Shown here piece after piece: positions 37,889 to 49,302 of a stretch of 64,000 bases of DNA. The notes under the pieces are model-generated. The model saw nothing but the letters and a program-made list of their open reading frames with translations. It ran no database searches and was not told the DNA's origin. How positions within the stretch are numbered: position 1 is the stretch's first letter; each line of letters opens with the position of its first letter. Source of the DNA: Robiginitomaculum sp. (GTDB lineage Bacteria; Pseudomonadota; Alphaproteobacteria; Caulobacterales; Maricaulaceae). A program made the position numbers and the translations under genes. The stretch is taken from the NCBI GenBank assembly GCA_016765135.1, contig JAESQN010000033.1:59754-123753 (forward strand). The letters run 5' to 3'.

Positions 37889-40800
37889 ATGCAAAATTGG
37901 AAAACTGAATACGAGAAAAACCGAGACCTGCTCATCAAAGCAGGTGCCTATGATCCAGCCGACGAACATGATGCGTGCGGGGTTGGTCTGGTGGCCAGTA
38001 TTGACGGGACACCAAAACGCGAAATTGTTGAACTGGCCATTAAATCTCTCAAAAATGTTTGGCACAGGGGTGCGGTGGACGCGGACGGCAAGACCGGGGA
38101 CGGGGCCGGGATCATGCTGGATATCCCGCAAGAATTTTTCAAACGGCAAGTCGCCCGCACGGGCCACAAAGCCAAAAATGCCATTATTGCCGTCGGGATG
38201 ATGTTTCTCCCGCGCACGGATTTCGCCGCCCAAGATCAAGCCCGCACCATTGTCGAAGCGGAACTGCTCAAGGCCGGGTGTTATATGTATGGCTGGCGGC
38301 AAGTGCCTATTGATGTCTCGGTGATTGGCGACAAGGCGGCCAGCACCAGACCGGCCATTGAACAAGTAATGTTCCGCCCGCCCAAATCCTGGGACGCGAC
38401 CAAGCTGGAACGCGAATTATATATTGTGCGCCGCCGCATCGAAAAGCGCGCAACAGAGGCCGCCCTGCCCGGCTTTTATATATGCTCATTATCCGGTCGG
38501 GTCATTGTTTATAAGGGTATGTTTCTGGCCGAACATATTGATACATTTTATCCGGATCTAAACAGCGAACTGTTCACATCCAAGGCCGCTCTATATCACC
38601 AGCGCTATTCTACCAACACATTCCCCCAGTGGTGGCTGGCACACCCGTTTCGCATGATCGCCCATAACGGCGAGATTAACACGGTACGGGCCAACACCAA
38701 TTTCATGAAAAGCCACGAAATCAAAATGGCGTCCAGCGCCTTTGGGCGGCGGGCCGAGGACGTTAAACCCGTCATTCAAAAAGGCTCATCGGACTCGGCT
38801 TCTCTGGACGCGGTGTTCGAGCTTTTGGTGCGGGCTGGTCGCTCAGTGCCTTTAGCAAAAACACTGCTGGTTCCCGAAGCCTATTCCAAACGAACAGAAC
38901 TGATGCCCGAAAACTGGCGGGCATTTTACGAATATTGCAATGCCGTCATGGAGCCTTGGGACGGGCCTGCGGCACTGGTCGGGTATGACGGACAGTGGGT
39001 GATGGCCGGACTGGATAGAAACGGTCTGCGGCCTTTGCGCTACGCTATAAACGACGACGGTATATTGGCGGTTGGTTCGGAAATCGGCACAACGCCCATG
39101 GACGAAAAATCTATCGTCACCAAAGGCGCGATTAAACCCGGACGTTTGGTGGCTGTAGATTTGGACGCGGGGAAATTCTTTGATTCTGACCAAATCATCA
39201 ACGAGCTTGCGGCGGCAAAACCATATGATGAATGGGTACAAAAAACAGTCGAGCTTGACGAAAAACTAACAGGCCCGGAACCCAAGTCTGTGATGTCCGA
39301 GGACGATTTGATGCGCGCCCAGCTGGCCTGCGGGCGGTCGCGGGAAGATATAGATTTAATCCTGAAACCCATGGCAGAACAAGGCAAGGAATCCGTTGGC
39401 TCCATGGGCGACGATACCCCGTTGGCCGTATTGTCAGACCAATATCGACCTTTGTCGCACTTCTTTCGCCAGAAATTTTCACAAGTCACCAATCCGCCCA
39501 TTGATCCATTGCGCGAGACCAGAGTGATGGGGCTAAAGACTCGGTTTCGAAATCTACGCAATATTCTGGCGGACGGGCCTGATCAAGATGATGAGCAGTT
39601 TCTTGCAGATGATCATCTTGATCAGGCCGACAAAATGTATGTGCTGGAAAGCCCGGTTATTAGCAATGGCATGTATGCCAAATATATGGATATGGTCGGG
39701 GATAATGCCGAAGTTCTGGACTGTACATTCGCGCCGCCAAAACCTGGTGCCCGCCATGGTAGCTCCCTAAACGCTTTGCTCAAACGCATCAAAAAACAAG
39801 CCGAAAAAGCGGTGCGCGCCGGTGTTGAAAATATCGTGCTAAGCGATGTAAATCTTGGGCCCGACAATATCGCCGCACCGATAATACTGTGCGTAGGCGG
39901 GGTGCATTCGCACCTGATCGCACAAGGATTGCGGGCGAATTGTTCGATAATCGTCCGCTCGGCAGAATGCCTGGACACCCATTATTTTGCCGTGCTGATC
40001 GGTGCAGGCGCTACAGTGGTCAACCCCTATTTGACCCAGGATATTTTAGCGGAACTGTCAAATTCCGGCACCATAAAAACGGGCGCTGAAACGGCGTTGA
40101 GAAACTATAGAAAATCTATCGACGACGGGCTGCTTAAAATCATTTCCAAATCCGGCATTTCGGTAATATCATCCTTTCGCGGTGGCAATAATTTCGAAGC
40201 TCTTGGCCTGTCGCGCTCATTGGTTGATGTATATTTCCCCGGTATGACCTCACGGATTTCGGGCATTGGCCTGGCCGGGCTTGAGCAAAAAATTACCCTG
40301 CAACACAAACAGGCTTTCACACCTGCGCACCCGCGCCTTCCCATAGGCGGGTTTTACCGCAAGCGGGCTGGCAGCGAACGCCATGCTTACGGCGCAGATA
40401 TGATTACGGATTTACAAACCGCCGTGCGTACAAGTGATTACCAACTTTACAAGAAATTCTCGGCACGGGTTGATGGTCAAGCTCCCATACAAATTCGCGA
40501 CCTGCTTGAATTCAACCCACTCAGCGAAGCAATTCCCATTACCCAAGTCGAAAATGTCAACGAGATCCTCAGACGGTTTCTGACGCAAGCCATGTCCCTG
40601 GGGGCCTTGTCTCCCGAAGCTCACGGCACATTAAACATTGCCATGAACCGGATTGGCGCACGGTCTGTATCTGGCGAAGGCGGCGAAGACCCGCGCCGTT
40701 ACACACCAATGCCAAATGGCGACAATGCCAATTCAGAGATCAAACAAGTCGCGTCGGGGCGGTTTGGCGTCACGGCAGAATATCTCAACAATTGCAAAGA

Positions 40801-42439
40801 GATCGAGATTAAAGTCGCTCAAGGTGCCAAACCCGGTGAAGGCGGGCAATTACCAGGCTTCAAAGTGACAAAAATGATCGCCAAATTGCGCCATGCCACA
40901 CCGGGCGTCACCTTGATCAGCCCCCCACCCCACCACGATATTTATTCCATCGAAGACCTAGCCCAGCTGATTTATGATCTCAAACAAATCAACCCGGCGG
41001 CACGCGTCTGCGTGAAATTGGTGGCCAGCTCTGGTGTTGGTACCATCGCGGCGGGAGTTGCCAAAGCCAAAGCCGATACGATTTTAATCGGTGGCCATAA
41101 CAGCGGCACCGGTGCCTCGGCCAATTCCAGCCTCAAACATGCGGGCATGCCTTGGGAATTGGGCCTCTCGGAGGTTCACCAAATCCTGACCTTAAACGGC
41201 CTGCGCGATAAAATCACCCTGCGCACGGACGGCGGCCTCAAGACCGGACGCGACATTGTTATCGCTGCCATGCTCGGCGCAGAAGAATACGGGGTTGGCA
41301 CATTGTCCCTTGTGGCTATGGGATGTTTGATGGTGCGGCAATGTCATTCCAACACTTGCCCCGTCGGTGTGTGTACCCAGGATAAAGACCTGCGAGACCG
41401 TTTTGTTGGCGAGCCTGAACATGTGATCAATTTGATGCATTTTATGGCCGAAGAGGTTCGCGAAATCCTGGCGTCCCTTGGTGCCACCAGTCTTTCGGAT
41501 GTTATTGGTCGGGCTGATTTGTTGTCACAAGTATCACGCGGCGCAACCCATCTGGATGATCTGGATCTCAACGCCGTGCTGGCGCGCATTGATCTTAACC
41601 CCGTTGCAGATACGCGCACGGGCCGCACAGCAGTTCCCGACAGTCTTGATGAGCAAATTCTCAAAGACGGCCAACAATTGTTTGCGCGTAAAAAGAAAAC
41701 CGAGCTGGTCTATATGGTTGGCAATACTGACCGCGCAGTTGGCACCCGCGCATCAAGCGAAATTTACCAGAAATTTGGTGTGGGCGGCCTGCCAGACGGA
41801 CAGTTGACTATTCGCCTGCGCGGCTCCGCCGGACAATCCTTGGGCGCTTTCGGGATGAAAGGCTTGCGCCTCATTGTTGACGGGGATGCCAATGATTATG
41901 TCGGCAAAGGCTTGTCAGGTGCAGAGATTTTCATCGCGCCCCAAGGCGGCAGTAAAATCGACGCCCATAACAGCGCCATCCTCGGCAATACATGTTTGTA
42001 CGGCGCGACATCGGGTAATTTGCTCGCTGCCGGGCGCGCCGGAGAAAGATTTGCCGTTCGTAATTCCGGAGCCAATGCTGTGGTTGAGGGATGCGGCACC
42101 AATGGCTGTGAGTATATGACTGGCGGCACCGTCGTTATTCTTGGCTCAATAGGCGACAATTTCGCAGCCGGCATGACGGGCGGTATGGCATTTGTATATG
42201 ACCCACGGGATATGTTTGAAAAGGTCGTCAATCCGGACAGTGTCATTTGGCAAAATTTCTCCAGTGCTCATTGGGAAGCACATTGCAAGTCCTTGATTGC
42301 GGCCCACGCCAAAAACACAGGTTCCGAATTTGCCAAAGTCTTGTTGCGCGATTGGGAAATTGAGCGGGGTAACTTTGTACAAGTTGTGCCAAAAGAAATG
42401 CTGGAGCGGTTGGAATATCCGCTGAGGGATGTGGCTTGA
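37889..42439 (+). CDS. gltB: Glutamate synthase large subunit
   Basis: The 1516-residue enzyme makes two glutamates from glutamine and 2-oxoglutarate. A short propeptide ends before Cys30 in DACGVGLVAS, the N-terminal nucleophile of the class II glutaminase. The central and FMN domains follow, with PPPHHDIYSIEDLAQLIYDLK, and the [3Fe-4S] ligands lie in CHSNTCPVGVC. The C-terminal beta-helix domain carries GTNGCEYMTGGTVVILG. I chose ATG 37889 (MQNWKTEYEK); the frame extends back into gltD. Confidence 0.97.
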   Translation: MQNWKTEYEKNRDLLIKAGAYDPADEHDACGVGLVASIDGTPKREIVELAIKSLKNVWHRGAVDADGKTGDGAGIMLDIPQEFFKRQVARTGHKAKNAIIAVGMMFLPRTDFAAQDQARTIVEAELLKAGCYMYGWRQVPIDVSVIGDKAASTRPAIEQVMFRPPKSWDATKLERELYIVRRRIEKRATEAALPGFYICSLSGRVIVYKGMFLAEHIDTFYPDLNSELFTSKAALYHQRYSTNTFPQWWLAHPFRMIAHNGEINTVRANTNFMKSHEIKMASSAFGRRAEDVKPVIQKGSSDSASLDAVFELLVRAGRSVPLAKTLLVPEAYSKRTELMPENWRAFYEYCNAVMEPWDGPAALVGYDGQWVMAGLDRNGLRPLRYAINDDGILAVGSEIGTTPMDEKSIVTKGAIKPGRLVAVDLDAGKFFDSDQIINELAAAKPYDEWVQKTVELDEKLTGPEPKSVMSEDDLMRAQLACGRSREDIDLILKPMAEQGKESVGSMGDDTPLAVLSDQYRPLSHFFRQKFSQVTNPPIDPLRETRVMGLKTRFRNLRNILADGPDQDDEQFLADDHLDQADKMYVLESPVISNGMYAKYMDMVGDNAEVLDCTFAPPKPGARHGSSLNALLKRIKKQAEKAVRAGVENIVLSDVNLGPDNIAAPIILCVGGVHSHLIAQGLRANCSIIVRSAECLDTHYFAVLIGAGATVVNPYLTQDILAELSNSGTIKTGAETALRNYRKSIDDGLLKIISKSGISVISSFRGGNNFEALGLSRSLVDVYFPGMTSRISGIGLAGLEQKITLQHKQAFTPAHPRLPIGGFYRKRAGSERHAYGADMITDLQTAVRTSDYQLYKKFSARVDGQAPIQIRDLLEFNPLSEAIPITQVENVNEILRRFLTQAMSLGALSPEAHGTLNIAMNRIGARSVSGEGGEDPRRYTPMPNGDNANSEIKQVASGRFGVTAEYLNNCKEIEIKVAQGAKPGEGGQLPGFKVTKMIAKLRHATPGVTLISPPPHHDIYSIEDLAQLIYDLKQINPAARVCVKLVASSGVGTIAAGVAKAKADTILIGGHNSGTGASANSSLKHAGMPWELGLSEVHQILTLNGLRDKITLRTDGGLKTGRDIVIAAMLGAEEYGVGTLSLVAMGCLMVRQCHSNTCPVGVCTQDKDLRDRFVGEPEHVINLMHFMAEEVREILASLGATSLSDVIGRADLLSQVSRGATHLDDLDLNAVLARIDLNPVADTRTGRTAVPDSLDEQILKDGQQLFARKKKTELVYMVGNTDRAVGTRASSEIYQKFGVGGLPDGQLTIRLRGSAGQSLGAFGMKGLRLIVDGDANDYVGKGLSGAEIFIAPQGGSKIDAHNSAILGNTCLYGATSGNLLAAGRAGERFAVRNSGANAVVEGCGTNGCEYMTGGTVVILGSIGDNFAAGMTGGMAFVYDPRDMFEKVVNPDSVIWQNFSSAHWEAHCKSLIAAHAKNTGSEFAKVLLRDWEIERGNFVQVVPKEMLERLEYPLRDVA

Positions 42440-42445
42440 TATAAT

Positions 42446-42471
42446 CCTCTCCCCCTTTTAAGGGGGAGAGG
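42446..42471. terminator. Hairpin between convergent gltB and metH
   Basis: CCTCTCCCCCTT and AAGGGGGAGAGG form a 12-bp stem with a 2-nt loop in the 35-nt gap between two convergent genes. It probably works as a bidirectional stop for transcription, although no T tract follows. Its sequence resembles the inner CTCTCCC blocks of repeat family B. Confidence 0.55.
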
Positions 42472-42474
42472 GAG

Positions 42475-45120
42475 TCAGGTATAATTCAAAATCGGGGCCA
42501 GCCATCTTTCGGCTTCGGCCAGAGACATACCTTTACGCTTTGCATAATCTTCCACCTGATCTTTTTCTATTTTGCCGACGCCGAAATACAGACTGTCGGG
42601 ATGGGAGAAATACAGGCCCGAGACACTGGACGCCGGGTGCATAGCAAAGCTTTCGGTCAACGTTACCCCCATATTTTCTTTCGGGTTATCGCCGCCCAAC
42701 AGCTTGAACAATGTGGCTTTTTCCGTGTGGTCAGGCTGGGCCGGGTAGCCCGGCGCGGGGCGGATACCGACATAGTCTTCGGCCACTAGTCCCTTGACCC
42801 CAAACCTTGCCGATTTCTCATAGCCCCAAAATTCCCGGCGTACCCGTTCGTGCATATGCTCGGCCAAAGCCTCGGCCAGCCTGTCGCATAAAGCCTGAAA
42901 CAAAATGGCGGAATAATCATCATGATCTGCTTTGAAATCCCGCACATGGTTACCTTCGCCAAGTCCGGCGGTAACGCAAAATCCGCCAATATAATCATTA
43001 TTCACATTATCGGGCGCCACAAAATCCGACAGGGCATAATTATTCCGGCCTTCATTTTTGACCATTTGCTGGCGCAATGTGTGCAGTACGGCCAGTTCTT
43101 TTTCGCGGCTTTCATCCGTGAACAATTGGATATCATCACCATCACTGACCGCAGGCCAAAAGCCGAGCGTCACCTGGGCTTGCACCCATTTTTCGCTCAG
43201 GATTTTATCGAGCATGTCCTGCGCATCGCGGTATAAATCCCGCGCTGCCTTACCGTATGTTTCGTGTTCAAGAATGTCCGGATACCGGCCTTTCATTTCC
43301 CATGTGGCGAAAAACGGTGTCCAATCGATATAGGGGCGGACAATTCCGAGGTCGTAGTTCTTGAAAACTTTAGTCCCCAGAAATGTCGGGCGCGGCGCTT
43401 GATAGCCGTCCCAGTCCAGTTCAAGTTTATTGGCACGGGCCTTCGTGATACTCAGGCGTTTTTTTCTCGACTGCCCGCGTGCATGAGCAGCGCGAGCTTT
43501 AGTGTAAGCCTCACGTTTTTCGCGTTTGAGGGCATCGCTATTCTCGCCCAATAATTTGCTGACCACGCCTACGGCCCGTGAAGCGTCCGGTACATAAATG
43601 GTTGCGTTATCATCATAGACCGGTTCAATTTTCACCGCCGTATGGGTAATGCTGGTGGTGGCCCCGCCGATCAGCAAAGGTAGGTTCAGGCCTTGTCTTT
43701 GCATTTCGGACGCCACATAGACCATTTCGTCCAGGCTCGGTGTTATCAAACCGGACAGGCCGATAATGTCGGCATTTGCTTCCTTGGCGGCTTCCAGGAT
43801 TTTCTCGCACGGCACCATGACCCCCAGATCAATCACTTCATAACCGTTGCATTGCAATACCACGCCGACAATGTTCTTGCCGATATCGTGGACATCGCCC
43901 TTGACCGTAGCCATAACGATACGGCCATTGGATATATCTTTCGTGCCGAGCCGTTCTTTCTCCGCGTCCATATAAGGCATGAGATGCGCCACAGCCTGTT
44001 TCATCACCCGGGCGGATTTAACCACTTGCGGCAAGAACATTTTCCCGGCCCCGAACAAGTCCCCGACCTGGTTCATGCCGTCCATGAGCGGGCCTTCGAT
44101 AACGTGCAAAGGCCGCTCTACGGATTGCCGCGCTTCTTCGGTGTCTTTGACAATGTGTTTGGTAATACCATTGACCAGAGCATGGGCGAGGCGCTCTTCT
44201 ACACTTGATTTACGCCACTCCTCGTCCTGTTTCTTCAGTGTTCTTTTACCGCCTGCGTATTCCTGGGCAACCTCCAACAAGCGGTCCGTAGCATCGTCGC
44301 GTTTGTTGAGGATCACATCTTCCACACGGGATTTAAGCCGCTCAGGAATGCGGTCATAAATGGTCAATTGCCCGGCATTGACAATGGCCATGTCCAGCCC
44401 GGCCTTGATAGCATGATAGAGAAATACGCTGTGCATGGCTTCGCGCACCGGGTTGTTGCCGCGAAACGAGAAGCTGACATTAGACAAACCACCGGAGATA
44501 CGCGCATAAGGCAGGTGTTTTTTGATACGCTTTGAGGCTTCAAAAAATGCTACGGCGTAATCATTGTGCTGCTCGATACCCGTGGCCACAGCGAAAATGT
44601 TGGGGTCAAATATAATGTCCTGGGGCGGGAACCCGTTCTCGGTCAAAAGATTATAAGCCCGTTTGCATATCTCGAATTTATGATCTGCGGTCTCTGCCTG
44701 TCCGCCCTCATCAAAGGCCATGATCACCGTAGCGGCCCCGTAGCGGCGTACCAGTTCGGCTTGTTCGAGAAACTGTGCCTCGCCCTCTTTGAGAGAAATG
44801 GAATTGACCACGGATTTGCCCTGCACACATTTAAGCCCCGCCTCGATTACCTCCCATTTGGAGCTGTCAATCATGATCGGCACTCGGGCTATGTCTGGCT
44901 CACTGGCCAATAGATTGAGATAAGTGGTCATGGCTTCGGCACCATCGATCAGGCCGTCGTCCATGTTTATGTCGATGATCTGTGCGCCATTCTCGACCTG
45001 CTGGCGGGCGATGGATAATGCCGTCTCGAAATCGCCCTCTACGATCAGCCGCTTGAACCGGGCCGAACCCGCTACATTGGTGCGTTCACCAATATTTATA
45101 AATCCCGTTGACGCACTCAT
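42475..45120 (-). CDS. metH: Methionine synthase, C-terminal part (folate, B12 and activation domains)
   Basis: The 881-residue protein contains the methyl-folate domain ([28 protein letters not shown]), the cobalamin cap and Rossmann domains with the B12-ligand motif DVHDIGKN and [10 protein letters not shown], and the C-terminal AdoMet reactivation domain ([32 protein letters not shown]). The homocysteine domain is encoded by the next gene upstream, so MetH is split in two, as known in Caulobacter relatives. It overlaps its partner gene by 4 nt. Confidence 0.96.
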   Translation of the reverse strand: MSASTGFINIGERTNVAGSARFKRLIVEGDFETALSIARQQVENGAQIIDINMDDGLIDGAEAMTTYLNLLASEPDIARVPIMIDSSKWEVIEAGLKCVQGKSVVNSISLKEGEAQFLEQAELVRRYGAATVIMAFDEGGQAETADHKFEICKRAYNLLTENGFPPQDIIFDPNIFAVATGIEQHNDYAVAFFEASKRIKKHLPYARISGGLSNVSFSFRGNNPVREAMHSVFLYHAIKAGLDMAIVNAGQLTIYDRIPERLKSRVEDVILNKRDDATDRLLEVAQEYAGGKRTLKKQDEEWRKSSVEERLAHALVNGITKHIVKDTEEARQSVERPLHVIEGPLMDGMNQVGDLFGAGKMFLPQVVKSARVMKQAVAHLMPYMDAEKERLGTKDISNGRIVMATVKGDVHDIGKNIVGVVLQCNGYEVIDLGVMVPCEKILEAAKEANADIIGLSGLITPSLDEMVYVASEMQRQGLNLPLLIGGATTSITHTAVKIEPVYDDNATIYVPDASRAVGVVSKLLGENSDALKREKREAYTKARAAHARGQSRKKRLSITKARANKLELDWDGYQAPRPTFLGTKVFKNYDLGIVRPYIDWTPFFATWEMKGRYPDILEHETYGKAARDLYRDAQDMLDKILSEKWVQAQVTLGFWPAVSDGDDIQLFTDESREKELAVLHTLRQQMVKNEGRNNYALSDFVAPDNVNNDYIGGFCVTAGLGEGNHVRDFKADHDDYSAILFQALCDRLAEALAEHMHERVRREFWGYEKSARFGVKGLVAEDYVGIRPAPGYPAQPDHTEKATLFKLLGGDNPKENMGVTLTESFAMHPASSVSGLYFSHPDSLYFGVGKIEKDQVEDYAKRKGMSLAEAERWLAPILNYT

Positions 45121-46172
45121 GCTGTACTCAATATAAATGGCTCAAGCCCGGACAGGCGCAGAGCGGGCGCAATTTCCGGGGTTGGTCGCGGCGTATTTTT
45201 GGCCGCACTCCCCGCCAGTTTCGCAATATGCTCAGGCGTTGATCCGCAACACCCACCGACAATATTGATCCAGCCATCTTCCGCCCACGGGGTAATTTGC
45301 GAACACATATGGCTTGGCGTTTCGTCGTATTCCCCAAATGCATTGGGTAGCCCCGCATTGGGATAGGCCAGGATATGCGTGTCGGCGATTTTAGATAGAG
45401 CTTGTATGTAGGGCCGCATGTCCTCGGCCCCCAAGGCACAGTTTAGGCCAATTGCAAATGGTTTTGCATGGGCGACAGAATGCCAGAAAGCTTCCACGGT
45501 TTGGCCGGATAATGTGCGCCCGGACTTGTCGGTAATGGTACCGGAGATCAGCAAAGGCAGATCCGTACCTCGCTCGGCAAATACGGAACGAGCTGCAAAA
45601 ATTGCGGCCTTGGCGTTTAAAGTATCGAAAATGGTTTCGATTAACAAGGCGTCTATATGGTCGAACATGGCTTCGATTTGGACGGTATAAGAGGCCACCA
45701 CATCATCGAAATCAACTTCCCGAAAGCCCGGATCTTCAACCTTTGGCGACAGGGACAAGGTTTTGGACAATGGCCCCACCGCCCCCAGAACCGCACGGGG
45801 TTTATCCGGGGTTTTATCGCTCCATTCATCGGCTACGGTGCGGGCAATTTTCGCGCCGGCTTCAGCTATCTCGCCTGCGTATTCTGATAGGCCATAATCG
45901 GCCTGGCTAATGCTTGTGGCATTGAATGTGTTGGTTTCGATTAAATCGGCACCAGCAGCGAAAAAGCTGTCATGTACTTCGCGCACCACACCCGGTTTCG
46001 TGATATTTAACAGGTCATTATTGCCGCGCAGGGGTGAGGGCCAAGCGGCAAATTTACCACCGCGAAAGTCTTCTTCCGAATGCTTGTGGGCTTGCAGCAT
46101 TGTACCCATAGCCCCGTCAAGGATGAGGATACGCTCACTTATCGCTTGTTCTATTTTCGGCCAAATGCTCAT
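45117..46172 (-). CDS. Methionine synthase, homocysteine-binding part
   Basis: The 351-residue protein equals the N-terminal domain of MetH. It opens with [11 protein letters not shown], and the zinc ligands are visible as Cys in [11 protein letters not shown] and the pair in [12 protein letters not shown]. It binds and activates homocysteine and must work with the C-terminal polypeptide made from the gene that overlaps its end by 4 nt. It also overlaps metF by 4 nt, so translation of metF and both halves should be tightly coupled. Confidence 0.94.
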   Translation of the reverse strand: MSIWPKIEQAISERILILDGAMGTMLQAHKHSEEDFRGGKFAAWPSPLRGNNDLLNITKPGVVREVHDSFFAAGADLIETNTFNATSISQADYGLSEYAGEIAEAGAKIARTVADEWSDKTPDKPRAVLGAVGPLSKTLSLSPKVEDPGFREVDFDDVVASYTVQIEAMFDHIDALLIETIFDTLNAKAAIFAARSVFAERGTDLPLLISGTITDKSGRTLSGQTVEAFWHSVAHAKPFAIGLNCALGAEDMRPYIQALSKIADTHILAYPNAGLPNAFGEYDETPSHMCSQITPWAEDGWINIVGGCCGSTPEHIAKLAGSAAKNTPRPTPEIAPALRLSGLEPFILSTA

Positions 46173-47119
46173 ATGCTGGCGCTTTCATGCCCGGGTTTCA
46201 CCCCTAATATTTGGCAGGTTGTATAGGCGAGATCGGCTTTGTTCAATGTATAGAAATGAAAACTCTGCACACCTTTGTCGCGCAATTGCGCCGCCAAATC
46301 TGCTGCCGTTGACGCGGTCAGGAGAAGCCGGGTCTGGGGGTCATCATCCAGGGGTTCGAACAATTCATGATACCAGTCGGGGACGGAAATATAACATAAT
46401 TTGGAGATCCGTTTCAGACCCCTATAGTTAGGCTGGAGCATCAATCCCGGAATGATCGGAATGGTGATGCCCGCGTCCAGTGCCTTGTCCTGATAGCGCA
46501 GAAATGTATCTGCGGAGAAGAAAAACTGGGTGATAGCGCGGGTCGCACCCGCATCTATTTTACGCTTGAGATTATCCAGTTCATCGCTCCAGTTTAAGCT
46601 CTCCGGATGTAGTTCTGGGTAGGCGCTGACCGATATTTCAAAATCTGCAATTTTTTTCAGGCCTGCCACAAGATCGCTACCATAGGCATAGCCGCCTTTA
46701 TAGGGGACATAAGACCCTTCTATGCCCTCCACGGGATCGCCGCGCAGGGCTACAATATGGCGCACACCCGCCTGCCAATAGTCCCGTGCGATATCGTCAA
46801 TTTCGCGCTTGTCCGCGCCAACACACGTCAGATGCGCCGCCGCATTGAGGCTGGTCTCTTTGGTAATCCGGGCAACCGTTTGGTGAGTGCGTTCGCGGGT
46901 GGAGCCACCTGCACCGTAAGTCACCGAAACAAAATCCGGATTAAGTGCCTCCAGCTTTTTGATGGACGCCCATAATGTCTCACCCATTTTCTCGGTTTTT
47001 GGCGGAAAAAATTCAAAACTGATGCGCACATCTTTACCGCCGCCAGCACTGGCGCGGGCCAATGCTCCGGGCGCCGCTTGATCTACAGTGTGGTCATGCC
47101 TAGTTTCCTCGATAATCAT
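46169..47119 (-). CDS. metF: 5,10-methylenetetrahydrofolate reductase
   Basis: MetF makes the methyl-folate used by methionine synthase. The 316-residue FAD protein shows ISFEFFPPKTEKM, FVSVTYGAGGSTRERTHQTVARI, HIVALRGDPVEG, a YAYGSDLV substrate loop, FSVSAYPELHPES-like sequence and GATRAITQFFF. The stretch HDHTVDQAAPGALARASAGGGKD adds about 20 residues at the N-terminus. It overlaps both neighbours by 4 nt. Confidence 0.96.
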   Translation of the reverse strand: MIIEETRHDHTVDQAAPGALARASAGGGKDVRISFEFFPPKTEKMGETLWASIKKLEALNPDFVSVTYGAGGSTRERTHQTVARITKETSLNAAAHLTCVGADKREIDDIARDYWQAGVRHIVALRGDPVEGIEGSYVPYKGGYAYGSDLVAGLKKIADFEISVSAYPELHPESLNWSDELDNLKRKIDAGATRAITQFFFSADTFLRYQDKALDAGITIPIIPGLMLQPNYRGLKRISKLCYISVPDWYHELFEPLDDDPQTRLLLTASTAADLAAQLRDKGVQSFHFYTLNKADLAYTTCQILGVKPGHESASI

Positions 47120-48291
47120 GTCGGGCTGCCCTCTTCCTCTAAACGGCTAAATAGTGTTTTCAATTCTGCTAATTGGTCATCCACATGTTCCATACCAACA
47201 GACAGACGGATCAATGTTTCACAAATGCCAGCTTTGGCCTGTGCCTCTGCATCCATTGCCCGGTGGGTCATGCTGGCCGGATGGCAGATCAAACTCTCCG
47301 TACCACCGAGGCTTTCCGCCAGTTGGAAGATATTGGTTTGGTTTAAGAAAACGCCCACATCGGCGCGGGTGCCTTTAAGCTCGAAACTTAACATAGCGCC
47401 GGGGCCGGATTGTTGTCGGGCCGCAAGTTCGTAGCCCGGGTCGGATTTTAGGCCCGGATAATAAACCCGTTTCACCAAGGGGTGAGCATGTAAAAATTCG
47501 GCGAGTATTACGGCATTGGCCTCTTGCACATCCATGCGGGCATGGAGGGTACGCAGGCCGCGCAAGGTCAAAAAACTGTCAAAGGGCGCACCGGTCACGC
47601 CCGTACAATTGGCCCACCAAGCCAATTGCTCAGCCAGGTCGTCCGTGTTGGCAACCACGACACCGCCCACCACATCGCTGTGACCATTGATGAATTTGGT
47701 AGTGGAATGCACGACTATATCCGCGCCCAATGACAATGGTTTTTGACGTGCTGGCGAAAGAAATGTGTTGTCACAAACCACAAGCGCACCTTGGATATGA
47801 GCCGCTTTGGACAAAGCGGTAATATCACTAAGCCGCATGAGCGGATTGCTCGGGGTCTCTATAAATAGTAAGTCTACTTTTTTGTTGCGGATATGGGCGC
47901 GTGATGCCTCGGTTGTTTGGTCGATAAATTCGACCCTAAACCGTCCTTGCTTTTGTCTTGCAAGGAGCAAGCGGTGTGTGCCGCCGTAACAGTCATGGGG
48001 TGCCAACACCAGACCACCATTTGGCACCAAATTAAGCGCCAAATCTATGGCTGCCATGCCGGATGATGTCACCACAGCACCCACGCCCCCCTCCAGATCG
48101 GCAATCGCTTGTGCGAGGGCATCACGGTTCGGATTACCACTGCGCCCATAATCATAAACACCCATTTCGTCCAAAGCGGGGAATACATATGTGCTGCTTA
48201 AATACAATGGCGGCACCACCGCACCAAAAGCCTGGTCGCGGCCAATTCCGGCATTTACGCATTTTGTTTGCTGCTTAAGTTCAGGCTGCAT
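47116..48291 (-). CDS. metB: Cystathionine gamma-synthase / O-acylhomoserine sulfhydrylase family
   Basis: The 391-residue PLP enzyme belongs to the Cys/Met metabolism family. It shows YDYGRSGNPNRDALAQAIADLEGG, VVTSSGMAAIDLAL, the PLP lysine in HSTTKFINGHSDVVGG and SLGGTESLICHPASMTH, then RLSVGMEH. Lying after metX, it should join the activated homoserine with cysteine or sulfide. Sequence alone does not decide between cystathionine gamma-synthase and direct sulfhydrylation. It overlaps metX by 11 nt and metF by 4 nt. Confidence 0.88.
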   Translation of the reverse strand: MQPELKQQTKCVNAGIGRDQAFGAVVPPLYLSSTYVFPALDEMGVYDYGRSGNPNRDALAQAIADLEGGVGAVVTSSGMAAIDLALNLVPNGGLVLAPHDCYGGTHRLLLARQKQGRFRVEFIDQTTEASRAHIRNKKVDLLFIETPSNPLMRLSDITALSKAAHIQGALVVCDNTFLSPARQKPLSLGADIVVHSTTKFINGHSDVVGGVVVANTDDLAEQLAWWANCTGVTGAPFDSFLTLRGLRTLHARMDVQEANAVILAEFLHAHPLVKRVYYPGLKSDPGYELAARQQSGPGAMLSFELKGTRADVGVFLNQTNIFQLAESLGGTESLICHPASMTHRAMDAEAQAKAGICETLIRLSVGMEHVDDQLAELKTLFSRLEEEGSPT

Positions 48292-49252
48292 GGCGTTTGC
48301 CTCCGGTAAAGTTTGCCAATATGGGTGCTAGTTCTTCCGTGGCCTTCAAGAACGAATCATGGCCGTAAATACTGTCGATTACATGCAGTTCTGCCGGGCC
48401 TGCAAGCGCATCATGTAAGGCTTGCATTTCTGACGGCGGGGCCAATTGATCAGAATTTACGGCGATTAAGGTGGTTTTGGCATGGATTTTTTCAGGATCA
48501 ACTTTGTGTAAATCAATAGATTCGGACAAAGCCAAAAACCGGTTTACTGGCATGATGGCTTGGTAATGCGCCCCACGCGCTTCCAGATAATCCCCCACAT
48601 CAAATGTCGGCGGATTGTCCGGGGACGGGGCAGCACTAAAGCGCTGTTTAAATTCTTCCGGGGTGCGGTATGTGGTCATAGCCAGTTCCCGTGCCAGTTT
48701 TAAACCTTCAAGCGGGACACCCTGGGCTGTCGCCATATCAATGATCCGGCGCTGAATACCGCGCAGCGCCACACCCATGGGCCAAGCACGGTGCGCCGCC
48801 CCGAATATACACAAGCGCTCTACACGCTCCGGATATAATTCGCCAAATGCCAGCGCAATCATACCGCCGTAACTCATGCCGACAATACTATGCACCCGGT
48901 CTACACCTAAAGAATTCAACAAAGCCGCTAGGCGTTTCGCTTGATCTTTAGTGGTGATGGTCAGGCGGTTTTTTGTATTGTTTACACCTGGCGCACAGTC
49001 TAGCCCCAATACTTGCACTTGGTTCAAATCAATCGGCCCGCCGGGATAGACCATATTTGACCACCAACCACCGGAGCCGTCTTTACCGTCAACCCCGTCT
49101 GCGACAAACCGCGACGCGGAAATCCCGCCCGGTACAACAATTATGGGGGCATTTTTCGGGCCATATAGCCGACCTTGCACACAATCGTCTTCAAGCACGT
49201 CGCCGTGCTCCAAGACATGATCGCCCAAATTTATCTCTACGTCCCGCGCCAT
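48281..49252 (-). CDS. metX: Homoserine O-acyltransferase (MetX family)
   Basis: MetX activates homoserine by acylation, the first step of methionine synthesis. This 323-residue alpha/beta hydrolase has the nucleophile elbow VGMSYGGMIALAFG, the conserved DYLEARG-like segment and the closing HD of DSIYGHDSFLK. Residues around VVPGGISASRFV and MVYPGGPIDL are typical of the short succinyl-transferring MetX group, so the donor may be succinyl-CoA. I chose ATG 49252 because AGGAG lies six nt before it; an ATG at 49291 has no ribosome site and lies in the riboswitch leader. Confidence 0.88.
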   Translation of the reverse strand: MARDVEINLGDHVLEHGDVLEDDCVQGRLYGPKNAPIIVVPGGISASRFVADGVDGKDGSGGWWSNMVYPGGPIDLNQVQVLGLDCAPGVNNTKNRLTITTKDQAKRLAALLNSLGVDRVHSIVGMSYGGMIALAFGELYPERVERLCIFGAAHRAWPMGVALRGIQRRIIDMATAQGVPLEGLKLARELAMTTYRTPEEFKQRFSAAPSPDNPPTFDVGDYLEARGAHYQAIMPVNRFLALSESIDLHKVDPEKIHAKTTLIAVNSDQLAPPSEMQALHDALAGPAELHVIDSIYGHDSFLKATEELAPILANFTGGKRHAA

Positions 49253-49302
49253 CAGGCACTCCTGCTTGTGGGCTAAATCCATAGACGGCATGACAGGAGC
49301 AA

